Below, piece after piece: positions 54,575-63,589 of a stretch of 64,000 nt of DNA. This DNA comes from Arthrobacter sp. H-02-3 (GTDB lineage Bacteria > Actinomycetota > Actinomycetes > Actinomycetales > Micrococcaceae), in NCBI RefSeq assembly GCF_003097355.1, contig NZ_PYUI01000003.1:1-64000 (forward strand), read 5' to 3'. The position numbers were made by a program, and so were the translations under genes. Below the pieces are notes generated by a model. That model had not been told where the DNA came from and made no database searches. It worked only from the letters and a program-made list of their open reading frames with translations. Positions within the stretch are counted from its first letter, which is position 1; the number at the start of each line of letters is the position of its first letter.

Positions 54575-54612
54575 AAACACCCTGGAATCAAAGGATTCCA
54601 GGGTGTTTTTTT
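54575..54612 (+). terminator. Terminator of the tRNA-Leu gene
   Basis: Perfect 15-pair hairpin, AACACCCTGGAATC and GATTCCAGGGTGTT, four-base loop, then a T7 run. A canonical rho-independent terminator 8 bases past the tRNA. Confidence 0.92.
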
Positions 54613-54619
54613 GTGCAAC

Positions 54620-55468
54620 TCAGACCCCGCTGTGTGTCGCCCGGATCCAGGATGACTCGTACGGGATCGACGTCGATAAGTCGAGGTACTTCGCCGCGGG
54701 CGGGTCTTCGTAGGCAGAGATGATCCCGACAAGCTTGAGAACGCCGTTTTCCGTCCGCAGCACCGGCCCCCCGCTGTCGCCGTGGTTGGCAGATTTGGCG
54801 CGCGAGAAGGTGCAGAAACTCCATTCCCCGGTGATGGACGAACATGACCCCGAGGCGACTACTCTCGTGGACATCGCCGCGAGGCTGGCAGGCAGGCCGA
54901 GAGGGCAGCTTTGATGGCTGAGGAACGGGTCTCCGAGGCAGCCGTAGCCGGCTAGCACGACGCTGGTGTTCGCCGGAGGACTCACTGTGGCCAGCGGAAT
55001 TGGCGCTTCAGCCACGGGATGCGCCAGATGGAGTACGCCGATGTCGTCCCTGAGCAACGACTCGTTGAAGCCCGGGTGGACAATCAGCCCTCCCTGCGAG
55101 ACCGGGACCGGCACGGTGAATTGCCCGGGGTGAGATCCATAGTGGAACGTGACGTCCGCTGTTCGTGGCGTTCCGCCGTTGTAGTGAAGGCAGTGAGCGG
55201 CAGTGACGACCGCATAGGAGCTGATCAAGGCCCCGCTGCAGGTAGCGACGGCACCACCGGGATAGACAAGCTGGATTCTCACGGCCCACGGGTATTTGTT
55301 GGGGCTGAGGATGGTTCCGTTATAGATTGCCTGGGCCGGTGGCGCGACCCCAAGGAGGCCGGCGAGGGCCAGGACCACGGCCACCAGAGCGGCTCTCCAT
55401 CGAGGACGCGGACTGTCCGTCGATGGTGCACTGGCCGGAACGTGGTGCTGGAAGCCGATGTCTGGCAT
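54620..55468 (-). CDS. Secreted trypsin-like serine protease
   Basis: 282 residues. A signal peptide is evident: Arg-rich start near 21-25, hydrophobic core ALVAVVLALAGLLGVAPP and cleavage after AQA at about 47. The chymotrypsin triad is complete: His92 (VTAAHCLHY), Asp142 (DDIGVLHLAHP) and Ser232 (NHGDSGGPVLR). Cys pairs suit two or three disulfides. The second half is typical of small actinobacterial exported proteases. There is no propeptide as large as those of alpha-lytic enzymes. ATG 55468 has GGAG upstream. It starts just past the tRNA terminator on the opposite strand. Confidence 0.9.
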   Translation of the reverse strand: MPDIGFQHHVPASAPSTDSPRPRWRAALVAVVLALAGLLGVAPPAQAIYNGTILSPNKYPWAVRIQLVYPGGAVATCSGALISSYAVVTAAHCLHYNGGTPRTADVTFHYGSHPGQFTVPVPVSQGGLIVHPGFNESLLRDDIGVLHLAHPVAEAPIPLATVSPPANTSVVLAGYGCLGDPFLSHQSCPLGLPASLAAMSTRVVASGSCSSITGEWSFCTFSRAKSANHGDSGGPVLRTENGVLKLVGIISAYEDPPAAKYLDLSTSIPYESSWIRATHSGV

Positions 55469-55729
55469 GGGGGTTCTCCGTCAAGCAGGTACGGACAATA
55501 GTCGGTCGTGACCGGCATGCCCGGTTTGCGATATGGATGTGTACTGCCCCAGCCACAGGCCATCACTGTGCGCCCGTTGCTTACCCGGAGTCAAGGCAAA
55601 AAAGAAAGCCGGCCGGGATCGCCTTCCGATGCCCTTCCCGCCGGTTTGTCTTTGTTCCACCCGGACGGAGTACTCCGTGAAAGTGAACATTTTCCGGGCG
55701 ACCAGGACCGTGTGTTACTCCGTCCTGCC

Positions 55730-56374
55730 CTACCCGGGTAGACGGTATTCCTGGGCCGTGAGGTGCCAGATGGTGCCGGTGGTGCTGACTATCAGTGTGT
55801 ACGTTCCCGGGGCCAGGGTGAGGCCGATCGCCCCGGCGCCGGCCTTGACCAGGGACAGCACGGTGAGCGCCGGCCCTTTCACGGGTTGGAGGTAGGCGAC
55901 GGCGGGCCCGGTGAAGGTGTACTCGATGTGGAGCTTGCCGGTAACGGTCACGACCGGCCCCGGGGGTTTCGTGCCCGAGGCCTCCGCGACGGTGACCCAC
56001 TCCTTCGCCGGTGGCGGCGGGGCCGGGTGCAGCAGGGCGTTTACGGCGGTGACAGTGGCGGTGACAGTCCCGGTGACGGGGGCCGCGGTGACGCAGAACA
56101 GCGCACCCGTGAGGGCGCCGACCAGGACAATTGAGGCCGTGCGCAGGCCGCGTCGCAGGGAGTTAGTCCCGACTAAGGGCATTGATGCACCGTCGGCAGC
56201 GTATTCTTCGGTGATCCGGAACAGGTCAATGAGCCACCAGATGCCGGCACCGCCGAGCGTCAACAGCTTCAGGGTGCCGGTGACGGGGCGGTGAAGGTAG
56301 AACCGGTCCGCGCCCGTGAAGCCCAAGAACAATGCCAACAGCCACGCAGTGCGCAGGGAGCGCCGCGGCGGCAT
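55730..56374 (-). CDS. TM2-domain membrane protein
   Basis: 214 residues from ATG 56374 (AAGGTGAC upstream); a GTG at 56416 is an alternative. The TM2 domain occupies the N terminus: TAWLLALFLGFTGADRFYLH then LKLLTLGGAGIWWLIDLF, two helices with the conserved Asp-Arg-Phe-Tyr and Gly-Trp residues. Another helix follows (about 70-90), then a Thr/Pro-rich linker and a soluble beta-rich C-terminal domain (VVTVTGKLHIEYTFTGPAVA). Function unknown; TM2 proteins are small membrane proteins of uncertain role. Confidence 0.85.
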   Translation of the reverse strand: MPPRRSLRTAWLLALFLGFTGADRFYLHRPVTGTLKLLTLGGAGIWWLIDLFRITEEYAADGASMPLVGTNSLRRGLRTASIVLVGALTGALFCVTAAPVTGTVTATVTAVNALLHPAPPPPAKEWVTVAEASGTKPPGPVVTVTGKLHIEYTFTGPAVAYLQPVKGPALTVLSLVKAGAGAIGLTLAPGTYTLIVSTTGTIWHLTAQEYRLPG

Positions 56375-56473
56375 GTCACCTTCGAAGAAAAGCCCGTATT
56401 GCTTGGCCGGGGGCACATTCCGATTCTGGACCAGCTACGCCGGGATGTCCACGACAGGGCATTTCATGCCCTC

Positions 56474-57586
56474 TCACTCAAGGGGCTCTCCGTCCGGCAG
56501 CTCGGGCACCGGCATCTCCGGTCCGGGCAGCTGATCTTTTTCGGTCCACGTCTTGAGGACGGTCCAGGCGACGGCGGTGATCGGAACGGCCAGCAGCGCG
56601 CCGACGATTCCGGCGAGGATGGTGCCGGCGGCCAGGACGAGCAGGATGGCGAGCCCGTGGATGCTGAGCACTTTGCCCATCAGGACCGGCTGCAGGAAGT
56701 GGTGTTCGAGCTGGTTCACCGCGATGACGATGGCGAGGACGATCAGCGCCTGGATGGGACCGTTGGAGACCAGCGCGACGGCAATCGCCAGGGTGCCTGC
56801 GACTGTGGCACCGACGATGGGGATGAATCCGCCCATGAAGATGAACACACCCAGCGGGAGGGCCAGCGGAACTCCCATAACGGCGAGGGCGATCCCGACG
56901 GTGAGGCCGTCGATTGCGGCGACGATGGCAGTGCCGCGGACGTACCCGCCCAGGACGGCGGTGCTGCGGTCCGCGGCCAGGCGTGCCCGGGCGCGGTGGT
57001 CCGCGGGAAGGTAGCCGATGAGAAAGGTCCGGATCTCAAGGCCGTCCTTGAGGAAAAAGAACAAGGTCACGACCATCAGTAACGCGCCGGTGAAGATTTC
57101 CCCCACGGTCCGTGCCCCGGTGAGGGCTTCTGCACCGAAGGTGCTGGAAGTGAGGAACACCCGGGCAGAGTCGATGGCTGCGGTGATCTGTCGGTCGGTG
57201 ACGGGGACCGGCCCGTTATTCAGGAAGGCATGCAGTTGGTCAATCCCCGCAGCGGCGCGGGCTGAGAGCTCTGCCCACTGGTTGTTCACCAGGAAAACGA
57301 TGCCCGTGATGATGCCTCCGACGACTGCGAGGATGGCCACGAAGGAGGCAACGACGGCGAGGGCGCGCGGCCAGGCATGCCCGGTGAGCCAGCGGACGAG
57401 CGGGGAAATCGCTGCAGCCAGGATGACGGCGATCAGGACCGGGATGATGACAAGCGGGATGCGCGTGGCCGCCCAAATGATCGCGTAGGCAAGGGCAGCC
57501 ACCGCCAGGGCTTGGACGGCGCGGATGCTCGCGCGGCCGAGTCCGTCTGACCAGATGGCCGGCAAGCCGGTGCGGGGTTCGGTCAT
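56474..57586 (-). CDS. AI-2E family transporter (PerM/YdiK-like)
   Basis: 370 residues with about seven membrane segments. The family signatures LPLGVFIFMGGFIPIVGATV and ALIVLAIVIAVNQLEHHFLQ are present. Members move solutes or autoinducer-like molecules; some are sodium/proton antiporters. The substrate is unknown here. ATG 57586; a longer frame starting at 57910 overlaps the CHAD gene end and is not used. It is 29 bases downstream of the CYTH-CHAD gene. Confidence 0.9.
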   Translation of the reverse strand: MTEPRTGLPAIWSDGLGRASIRAVQALAVAALAYAIIWAATRIPLVIIPVLIAVILAAAISPLVRWLTGHAWPRALAVVASFVAILAVVGGIITGIVFLVNNQWAELSARAAAGIDQLHAFLNNGPVPVTDRQITAAIDSARVFLTSSTFGAEALTGARTVGEIFTGALLMVVTLFFFLKDGLEIRTFLIGYLPADHRARARLAADRSTAVLGGYVRGTAIVAAIDGLTVGIALAVMGVPLALPLGVFIFMGGFIPIVGATVAGTLAIAVALVSNGPIQALIVLAIVIAVNQLEHHFLQPVLMGKVLSIHGLAILLVLAAGTILAGIVGALLAVPITAVAWTVLKTWTEKDQLPGPEMPVPELPDGEPLE

Positions 57587-57615
57587 AGGGCTCTCTCTGC
57601 GGTTGGGAACGGTGT

Positions 57616-59133
57616 CTAGTTCCAGTGGAGAGGCTCCGGCCTGGACTTCCGCCACGCGCGGTAGAAGCTGGCGCGGGCCTCCTCGCCGCGCTGCTGCTCC
57701 AGTGCGTGGAGGCGCCCATAGCTGAATCCGTTGCCCCCGCCCGCCGCGGTCTGGGCCGCCAGCATTCGAAGGGTTTCCCGGGTTACGACGCTGTCCTGGA
57801 GGTCCCCGAGGATCTCCTGGATCCCCTCCGCGGTTTGAGCAAGGGACGTTGCCTGCTTGCTGAAAATCGGGGCTGCCGCTTCGGCGGCATAGCGCAAGCG
57901 CTTGGCGCATTTCCGGACTTCATGCAGTGCGGCATCCTCCGGCGCCGTTCCGGTCGCGCTGATCGCGGCGCGAACGGCTTTCTTCAACCGTTTGCGTTCA
58001 GCCAAGACAAGAAGGCCAATTGTCCGCCGTGCATCCCGGCTTGCAGCGTCCGTGAGGGGCGGTCCGGCAACCAGGGCATCGAGGGAATCGAGGAGGCGGA
58101 AGTAGCGGTCGCTGTCCAGCGCCGCTAACCCTGCAGCATGGGCCTGGCGATAGGTGGCGCCAAGGTTCTCCTCGATCTGCTGCGCAACCGGACCCATCAA
58201 CAGCTCAGCGGGCTCGGCACTCATCAGGTCCTTCAGTCTGGCCCGCATGACTTCGGTGTCCCGCGCCTCACCAACAGCGCCGGCCAGCCACTGGAGCTCT
58301 GCCCTTAGGAACCGGGGCGTCGTGGCGTCCATGAGCGTCCGGAACGACGCCAGCGCCGACCGCAACCGGCGCGCGGCCACCCGCAGCTGATGCACGGCAT
58401 CCGGCTCGTCAGTGCGGACACCCGGATCGTGCTCCTTGAGGGCCTGAACCTGTTGGGACAGGTACAACAGCAGGACGTCCGACGCCGGCCCGTGCCGGCG
58501 CGGGTCGGGCACCGCTGCGGGACTCACAGGTACGTTAGAACCGAGCGCCCTGGCCAGCTTGGACGGCAGGGCGGCCACGGGGACTCCGTCCGCGGCGAGC
58601 ACATCATCCGCGTCGGCCAGCAGCTGTCTGGTGCCGTCGACGAGTTCAATTTCCCATTCCCGCCACCGCGACCGTTCCGCGGGGGTCAGGAAGGTTTGCG
58701 CTTCCACCCGGTCGTCGCTGAACGAGGCCAGGACCGTGCCTTGGGCGGAATACAGGGGAATCGAGTTCCGCCGGGTCTTGAGCCGTGCGACCGGCACCAG
58801 CCCGTGACTCCGGGCATGAACCTGCACCAACTGACGCAGACGCTCCGGGACCGGACCCTGATCGCTTCCAAGCGGCTCCGTGATTTCACGGCGTCCCTCC
58901 GCGGCGAGCGGGAGCTTCAGGTGCCACCCCGCATCCTGGCCGCCGGTGCGCCGCCGCAGGGTGATTCGCTGAGCGGCCAGTGCCAGTTCTTCGGTGTCAA
59001 AATAGACAGCGTCCAGCTCCTCGATGGCGGCCTCGCCCACGCGGCCTACTCCCGGAAGAGCGGCCAGCTGCGGAAGGGCAGCAGATTCCGCCGGGCTGTA
59101 CTTGTGTTCCACCTCGGTTACGTCGGCGGCCAT
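57616..59133 (-). CDS. CYTH and CHAD domain protein
   Basis: 505 residues. The N-terminal CYTH domain (about 1-200) begins with the ExExK signature EVEHKYSP and has the phosphate-binding ITLRRRTGGQDAGWHLKLPL. The C-terminal CHAD domain (about 220-500) is a helical bundle with conserved His and basic residues (VHQLRVAARRLRSALASFRT; LHEVRKCAKRLRYAAEAAAP). CHAD domains bind polyphosphate and CYTH domains hydrolyse triphosphates, so a polyphosphate-associated role is inferred. It is likely cotranscribed with the AI-2E transporter. Confidence 0.93.
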   Translation of the reverse strand: MAADVTEVEHKYSPAESAALPQLAALPGVGRVGEAAIEELDAVYFDTEELALAAQRITLRRRTGGQDAGWHLKLPLAAEGRREITEPLGSDQGPVPERLRQLVQVHARSHGLVPVARLKTRRNSIPLYSAQGTVLASFSDDRVEAQTFLTPAERSRWREWEIELVDGTRQLLADADDVLAADGVPVAALPSKLARALGSNVPVSPAAVPDPRRHGPASDVLLLYLSQQVQALKEHDPGVRTDEPDAVHQLRVAARRLRSALASFRTLMDATTPRFLRAELQWLAGAVGEARDTEVMRARLKDLMSAEPAELLMGPVAQQIEENLGATYRQAHAAGLAALDSDRYFRLLDSLDALVAGPPLTDAASRDARRTIGLLVLAERKRLKKAVRAAISATGTAPEDAALHEVRKCAKRLRYAAEAAAPIFSKQATSLAQTAEGIQEILGDLQDSVVTRETLRMLAAQTAAGGGNGFSYGRLHALEQQRGEEARASFYRAWRKSRPEPLHWN

Positions 59134-59373
59134 GATTCATTGTAGGAACGAACACGTGCGTCCGGCCTGTGCCCAAAGGCCCTTATCGCAGGAGAGTGAC
59201 CGGGAAACCCGGTAAACGAGTCGGGCGGCCATCCCGTGGAGCGCGGCCATTCAGAAGGCACGCAGATCCCGGCGGCATGCGGCAAGAAAATAGTCTTGCC
59301 CGGCTATGGAGCGGCGAGTAGCCTTCGGCGCAGTGGGCCTGCGGACCGCTGGCCCCCTAAGAGAGGATGCGCC

Positions 59374-59643
59374 ATGCCAACCATAATCGGCCACCACGAC
59401 ATCAAAGACAAGGATCACTGGCTTGCCTCACCCAAGCGCGAAGAGGTGTTCGGCCCTCTTGGCGTCACCAACATCCGCACGTTCGTCGACCCGCAGAACC
59501 CCAAGCACGTTGCGGTAGTGATGGACGTTCCTGACTTGGACGCATTCAAGGCTGCGATGCAAAGCGAAGCAATGGGCGAGGCGATGGCCTACGACGGCGT
59601 ACTGCCCGAGACCCTGGTCATCCTCGTCGAGGACAAGGCTTAG
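59374..59643 (+). CDS. Small conserved alpha/beta protein, 89 aa
   Basis: Start at ATG 59374 with GAGAGGAT upstream. The sequence (TIIGHHDIKDKDHWLASPKR, then VTNIRTFVDPQNPKHVAVVM and DVPDLDAFKAAMQSEAMGEA) suggests a dimeric ferredoxin-like alpha/beta barrel like those of the ABM/YCII type, but no active-site signature was recognised. A longer frame from 59236 has no ribosome site. Function unknown. Confidence 0.75.
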   Translation: MPTIIGHHDIKDKDHWLASPKREEVFGPLGVTNIRTFVDPQNPKHVAVVMDVPDLDAFKAAMQSEAMGEAMAYDGVLPETLVILVEDKA

Positions 59644-59678
59644 CTTCACCGGAGACAGCCGGGTGCACTCGGACGTGG

Positions 59679-59715
59679 CGAAGCTCCGACCAAATAGCGG
59701 TTGACCGGAGCTTCG
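59679..59715 (+). terminator. Hairpin after the 89-aa gene
   Basis: Ten-pair perfect arms CGAAGCTCCG and CGGAGCTTCG around a 17-base loop, 36 bases past the stop, between convergent genes. There is no clear U-run; termination is inferred. Confidence 0.4.
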
Positions 59716-59780
59716 GGACCATTATGGGCACCCGTTCCTGTGTGTAGGCCGGGAAATACCTGACCTACTGGTTCAGCAGA

Positions 59781-61994
59781 TCACTCATCAGTGGCGCAAT
59801 GGAGTGCACTCCGGACCGTACCCAGGAGGGACAGGAAGCGCTCATTGGCCGGCAGGTCATCGATCAGGACGACGCCCTCGGGCCCGGCCAGCGGGATGCG
59901 CCAGTTCGGATACTCGGTGCTGGTGCCCGGCTGGTTCTGGGTCCGCGACTCCCCCACGGCGTCCACGAGCGCCACGCCCAGCAGCGCGGACGGTGCCAGC
60001 GCCGTGTAGGCATAGAGCGCCTCGACCGTCGTCCGGAAATCCGGGCCGTCCGTGCCGCCGCCTTCCGCCAGCAATCCGCGGGCCCGGACCTGCGCCAGGA
60101 CGGCCTCCTGCTCGGCCGCTGCCTCGGCGCGTTCCTCATCCACGGGGCGCCCCAAAAGCCCCAGCGATTCCCGCAAGGTGACGTGCTCACCGGCGAGGTA
60201 GCCCGCCGTCGGGGGAAGATCGTGCGTGTTCACGCTCGTCAGGCATTGCTGGCGGTAGTGTTCCGGCGGGATGGGGCCATTCGCGTCATGTTCGAACCAG
60301 AGGATCGAGGTGCCGAGGATTCCCCGTTCGGCCAGATAGTCACGGACCCAGGGTTCGAACACGCCCAGGTCCTCACCGATCACGATCGCCCCGGCGCGTT
60401 GAGCCTCCAGCGCGAGGATACCGATGAGGGCTTCGTGGTCGTAATAGACGTAGGTGCCGTTGCCCGGGCCGGCGCCCTCGGGGATCCACCAGAGCCGGAA
60501 CAAGCCCAGGATGTGGTCCACGCGGATGCCTCCGGCGTGCCGCAGCACAGTCCGGAGCATGTCGCGGTAGGCGGCGTACCCGGATTCGGCGAGCCTGCCC
60601 GGATGCCACGGCGGCTGCGACCAGTTCTGGCCCTGCTGGTTGAACATGTCCGGCGGTGCGCCCACGCTCACGCCCCGGGCCAGGACACCGGCCAGGGTCC
60701 AGGCGTCGGCGCCGCCAGGTTTCACGCCGACCGCGAGGTCATGGACTATGCCGATCTCCATGCCTGCCTGATGCGCCGAGCGCTGTGCCGCCTCGAGCTG
60801 CTGGTCGCAGAGCCACTGGAGCCAGCGGTGGAAATCCATCCGGGCGGCGAGCGTTGAACGCTGCTCGGCACAGTACGGTGAATCCGGGTGTGCCGCCGCC
60901 CCGGCCCACTCCGGCGCCGACGGCGGCAGTTGTTCGGCGAGCGCACACCACAGCGCGAAGTCCTCGAGTCCCTGTCCTTGCTCGGCACAGAAGTCGGCGA
61001 ACTGCCGGTTGCGGGCTGGTCCCCGGCGGACCGCATAAACGAGTTCCAGGGCGGCCAGCTTCGCCGCGTAGGCGGCGTTGCGGTCCAGGAGGTCCCGGGA
61101 CTGGTTGGCTGCCTGCAGGCTCGCGGCCAGGCGCGCTACCTCGGCCCGGCCGGGTGCGTCCAGATAACCGTATTCCGGGATTTCCTCGACCCGCAGGTAG
61201 AGGGGATTGAAAAAGCGCCGTGTGGTGGGCAGGTACGGGGAGTCTTCCACAGGCGGTACCGGTTCGGCGGCGTGCAGCGGATTGACCAGGACAAAGCCGG
61301 CCCCCTGCTCACCTGCGACGACGGCGAGGTCCGTGAGGTCTGCAAAGTCGCCAATCCCCCACGACCGGGCGGACCGCACGGAGTAGAGCTGGGCCGTCAA
61401 CCCCCAGGAGCGACGTCCGGCGAGCCGGGCCGAGGTCCGGAGCCGGCCGGGCGTCACGATCAGCGGACACTGGGCCACCGTGCCGTCGGCGTCCGCCCTC
61501 AGGGTATGCCAGCCGAGGCCAATGTGGCCGGGGACGGCAAAGGTCGCACGGCCGGTGAGGACGCCGTCGACGTCGACCGGCTGTTCCCAGTTCTCCTGCT
61601 GGGCGGCCTCGTGCCTGCTGCCGTCCTCGGCGTCGATCCAGACGCGGACGCGGCTTCCGTGCGGCACGTGGACATCCACGTGGACATCGCGTCCCTCCCC
61701 CGGCACCCCCTCCCTGAGTACAACGACCGGCGGGAGGATGCGCCGCCACGGCGCGAGCCGGGACTCCGCCAGCGAGCGTTGCTGCTCCGCAATCCCGTTG
61801 GCCGGGACTCCCAAGGCTCCCAGAACGTCCCGGAGCGTGTCCGCGGCCACGGAACGCTCTATGCCGTCCCAGCCCCAGTACGTCGTACCGACGCCATGGG
61901 CCGCGGCAAGTTCGCGCAGGAGCGCGTCTGTGGTGTCGGTGTGCCCGGGAAGCACGGAGTCGTCGGGGTTCTCGTGGTGCGTACGGTCCGCCAT
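59781..61994 (-). CDS. malQ: 4-alpha-glucanotransferase (amylomaltase)
   Basis: 737 residues, GH77. Catalytic Asp in RVDHILGLFRLWWIPEGAGP, acid/base Glu in IVIGEDLGVFEPWVRDYLAE, and the third Asp in TSVNTHDLPPTAGY. It transfers maltodextrin units in maltose and glycogen metabolism. It has the extended N-terminal beta domain (about 70-190) found in actinobacterial and E. coli-type MalQ but not in the short Thermus enzyme. No maltose transporter or phosphorylase gene is adjacent. It begins nine bases before the hemerythrin-domain gene's stop. Confidence 0.95.
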   Translation of the reverse strand: MADRTHHENPDDSVLPGHTDTTDALLRELAAAHGVGTTYWGWDGIERSVAADTLRDVLGALGVPANGIAEQQRSLAESRLAPWRRILPPVVVLREGVPGEGRDVHVDVHVPHGSRVRVWIDAEDGSRHEAAQQENWEQPVDVDGVLTGRATFAVPGHIGLGWHTLRADADGTVAQCPLIVTPGRLRTSARLAGRRSWGLTAQLYSVRSARSWGIGDFADLTDLAVVAGEQGAGFVLVNPLHAAEPVPPVEDSPYLPTTRRFFNPLYLRVEEIPEYGYLDAPGRAEVARLAASLQAANQSRDLLDRNAAYAAKLAALELVYAVRRGPARNRQFADFCAEQGQGLEDFALWCALAEQLPPSAPEWAGAAAHPDSPYCAEQRSTLAARMDFHRWLQWLCDQQLEAAQRSAHQAGMEIGIVHDLAVGVKPGGADAWTLAGVLARGVSVGAPPDMFNQQGQNWSQPPWHPGRLAESGYAAYRDMLRTVLRHAGGIRVDHILGLFRLWWIPEGAGPGNGTYVYYDHEALIGILALEAQRAGAIVIGEDLGVFEPWVRDYLAERGILGTSILWFEHDANGPIPPEHYRQQCLTSVNTHDLPPTAGYLAGEHVTLRESLGLLGRPVDEERAEAAAEQEAVLAQVRARGLLAEGGGTDGPDFRTTVEALYAYTALAPSALLGVALVDAVGESRTQNQPGTSTEYPNWRIPLAGPEGVVLIDDLPANERFLSLLGTVRSALHCATDE

Positions 61995-62003
61995 GCGCCC
62001 ACT

Positions 62004-62561
62004 CTAGACGCTGCCCCCGCGGCCCGCGCCCCCTCCATGGATGTGGGATTCACCTACTAGTTCTTCGAGCCCCTCGACGGCCGCCGCCAGCGACAGGTCC
62101 GGGTGCTCCACAAGGAACGGCAGCAGGAGACGGTTCTCCTTCTCCAGGTGCACGGCGAAGAGGCCCCTCAGGGTGCCGGCCGCGACGGCGGCGTCCACGC
62201 CACCGGCTCCGCGCAATTGGTCGATCGCTCCAGCTATCGCCTGATGCTCGGCCAGCAGGGCCGCGACGAGCAGCCGGGCCTCCGGCGTGCCTTCCGCTCC
62301 CCCGTACAGCGGGCCCTCCTCGGCGACCGCATGCGGGAGGAGGTCGGTTTCGCACCACTCCACGAGGACCTCGTGGGCATCGTGCTCGGCGACGGCCTTG
62401 CCCGCCGTCACGGCGTGGATGAGAGCGTCGGTCAGGGCGACGAGGCGCTTGAGCATCGCCGTGTGATGGCTTTCGACCGCCTCGAGGGCACGGACTTCAT
62501 CGGCCGCGTCCCCGGGCAGCGTGTTCCGCGGCGTTGCGGCCGCGGCGTCCGGATTGTCCAT
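62004..62561 (-). CDS. Hemerythrin-like (DUF542/HHE) domain protein
   Basis: 185 residues from ATG 62561. The HHE pattern is seen as AVESHHTAMLKRL, HDAHEVLVEWCETDLLPHAV, LLAEHQAIAGAIDQL and FAVHLEKENRLLLPFL, giving the His and Glu set for a non-haem di-iron site. The N terminus (residues 1-25) and the Gly/Arg-rich tail (HIHGGGAGRGG) are disordered. It may bind oxygen, NO or act in iron-sulfur repair; context with malQ does not decide. Confidence 0.88.
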   Translation of the reverse strand: MDNPDAAAATPRNTLPGDAADEVRALEAVESHHTAMLKRLVALTDALIHAVTAGKAVAEHDAHEVLVEWCETDLLPHAVAEEGPLYGGAEGTPEARLLVAALLAEHQAIAGAIDQLRGAGGVDAAVAAGTLRGLFAVHLEKENRLLLPFLVEHPDLSLAAAVEGLEELVGESHIHGGGAGRGGSV

Positions 62562-62791
62562 AGTGACTCCTGGCTGGGCAGGATTGATGGTCGGATTCCA
62601 CCTTACGGACACGGATCTCCGTGCGGACGGGTCTTTCGGCCCGTTCGTCCGCCCCGCCGCGTGTGTAAGGCACGGCCGCACCCGGCCTTGACCCGGATCC
62701 GTTTCGACGCCGTCGCAGCGTCCACGCTAGCCTTGCACCCTATGGTTGACGACGAACGGTACCGGATCCCTCAGCACGCCTCGGGCAGGCC

Positions 62792-63580
62792 ATGACCCGG
62801 TTTCTCGTGGCCGGGGAACCGAACCTGGCCCAGACATGGTGGGAGCGGATCGTGGCCGGATTCGGCCACGCCCCCAGCCCGCACGTGACCAGCACCGAGC
62901 TCGCCGTGGTGATCCTGCTGGCCGTGGCCGTGTCCCTGCCCCGCCTCACCTGGCGCTACTTTGGACTGCTCGCCACGGTGACCCACGAACTCGGCCATGC
63001 CTTTGCCGCCCTCACCACCGGACAGCGGCTCGGCGGTATCCGTCTGGGCCTGGATCACTCCGGCACCACCACGACGTTCAGCAGGAGCCGTGCCTCCGCA
63101 GCCTGGTCCACCTTCTGGGGCTACCCCGTGCCCGCGGTCGTTGGCGCCGTGATGGTCTGGTGCGGTTTCAACGGCTGGGGACCTGCGGCGATGTCCGTGG
63201 GAACCGTGATCCTCCTGGCGTCCTTCCTGTTCCTCCGCAACGGCACGGGCCTGCTCATCACCGCCGCCGCCGTGCTGGCCGCGGCGCTCCTGGTGCTGTT
63301 TGTGCCGCCGGTGTTCAACGGGCACGTCATGATCGTGCTGGGCCTGGCGCTCCTGGTCGCCGCCGTCAGGGACCTCCTTAAACTGGCAAACGTCCATCTC
63401 CGGCACCGTGACAGGCTCACGACGTCGGACGCCTATCTGCTGGCCCGGGCCACCTCGGTCCCTGCCGCGGTGTGGATTACCCTCTTCGCGGCCGTGGTGG
63501 CCGTCGCCTGGTGGTTTGCGTGGCAGCCGATGGCGCCGGTGTTCACGGCCGTGTTCGGACACGTCATTTCCCCGCCGTAG
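62792..63580 (+). CDS. M50-family membrane metallopeptidase
   Basis: 262 residues. The zinc motif LLATVTHELGHAFAALTTGQ (HELGH) lies at the end of the first membrane segment, and about six more hydrophobic segments follow (for example AAMSVGTVILLASFLFLRNG and GLLITAAAVLAAALLVLFVP). There is no CBS or PDZ domain, so it differs from the Rip3-like gene at 44999. The distal zinc ligand is unclear: no NPDG-like motif is obvious. Function unknown. The gene is followed by the GST-like gene after nine bases, a possible operon. Confidence 0.85.
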   Translation: MTRFLVAGEPNLAQTWWERIVAGFGHAPSPHVTSTELAVVILLAVAVSLPRLTWRYFGLLATVTHELGHAFAALTTGQRLGGIRLGLDHSGTTTTFSRSRASAAWSTFWGYPVPAVVGAVMVWCGFNGWGPAAMSVGTVILLASFLFLRNGTGLLITAAAVLAAALLVLFVPPVFNGHVMIVLGLALLVAAVRDLLKLANVHLRHRDRLTTSDAYLLARATSVPAAVWITLFAAVVAVAWWFAWQPMAPVFTAVFGHVISPP

Positions 63581-63589
63581 GCTGGGACC

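Noticed and set aside
54620..57586. Genomic island inserted in tRNA-Leu
   Set aside because: No integrase, no duplicated tRNA end and no direct repeat seen; kept only as a weak observation.
57587..57910. Upstream extension of the AI-2E gene
   Set aside because: Overlaps the CHAD gene; ATG 57586 is a better fit.
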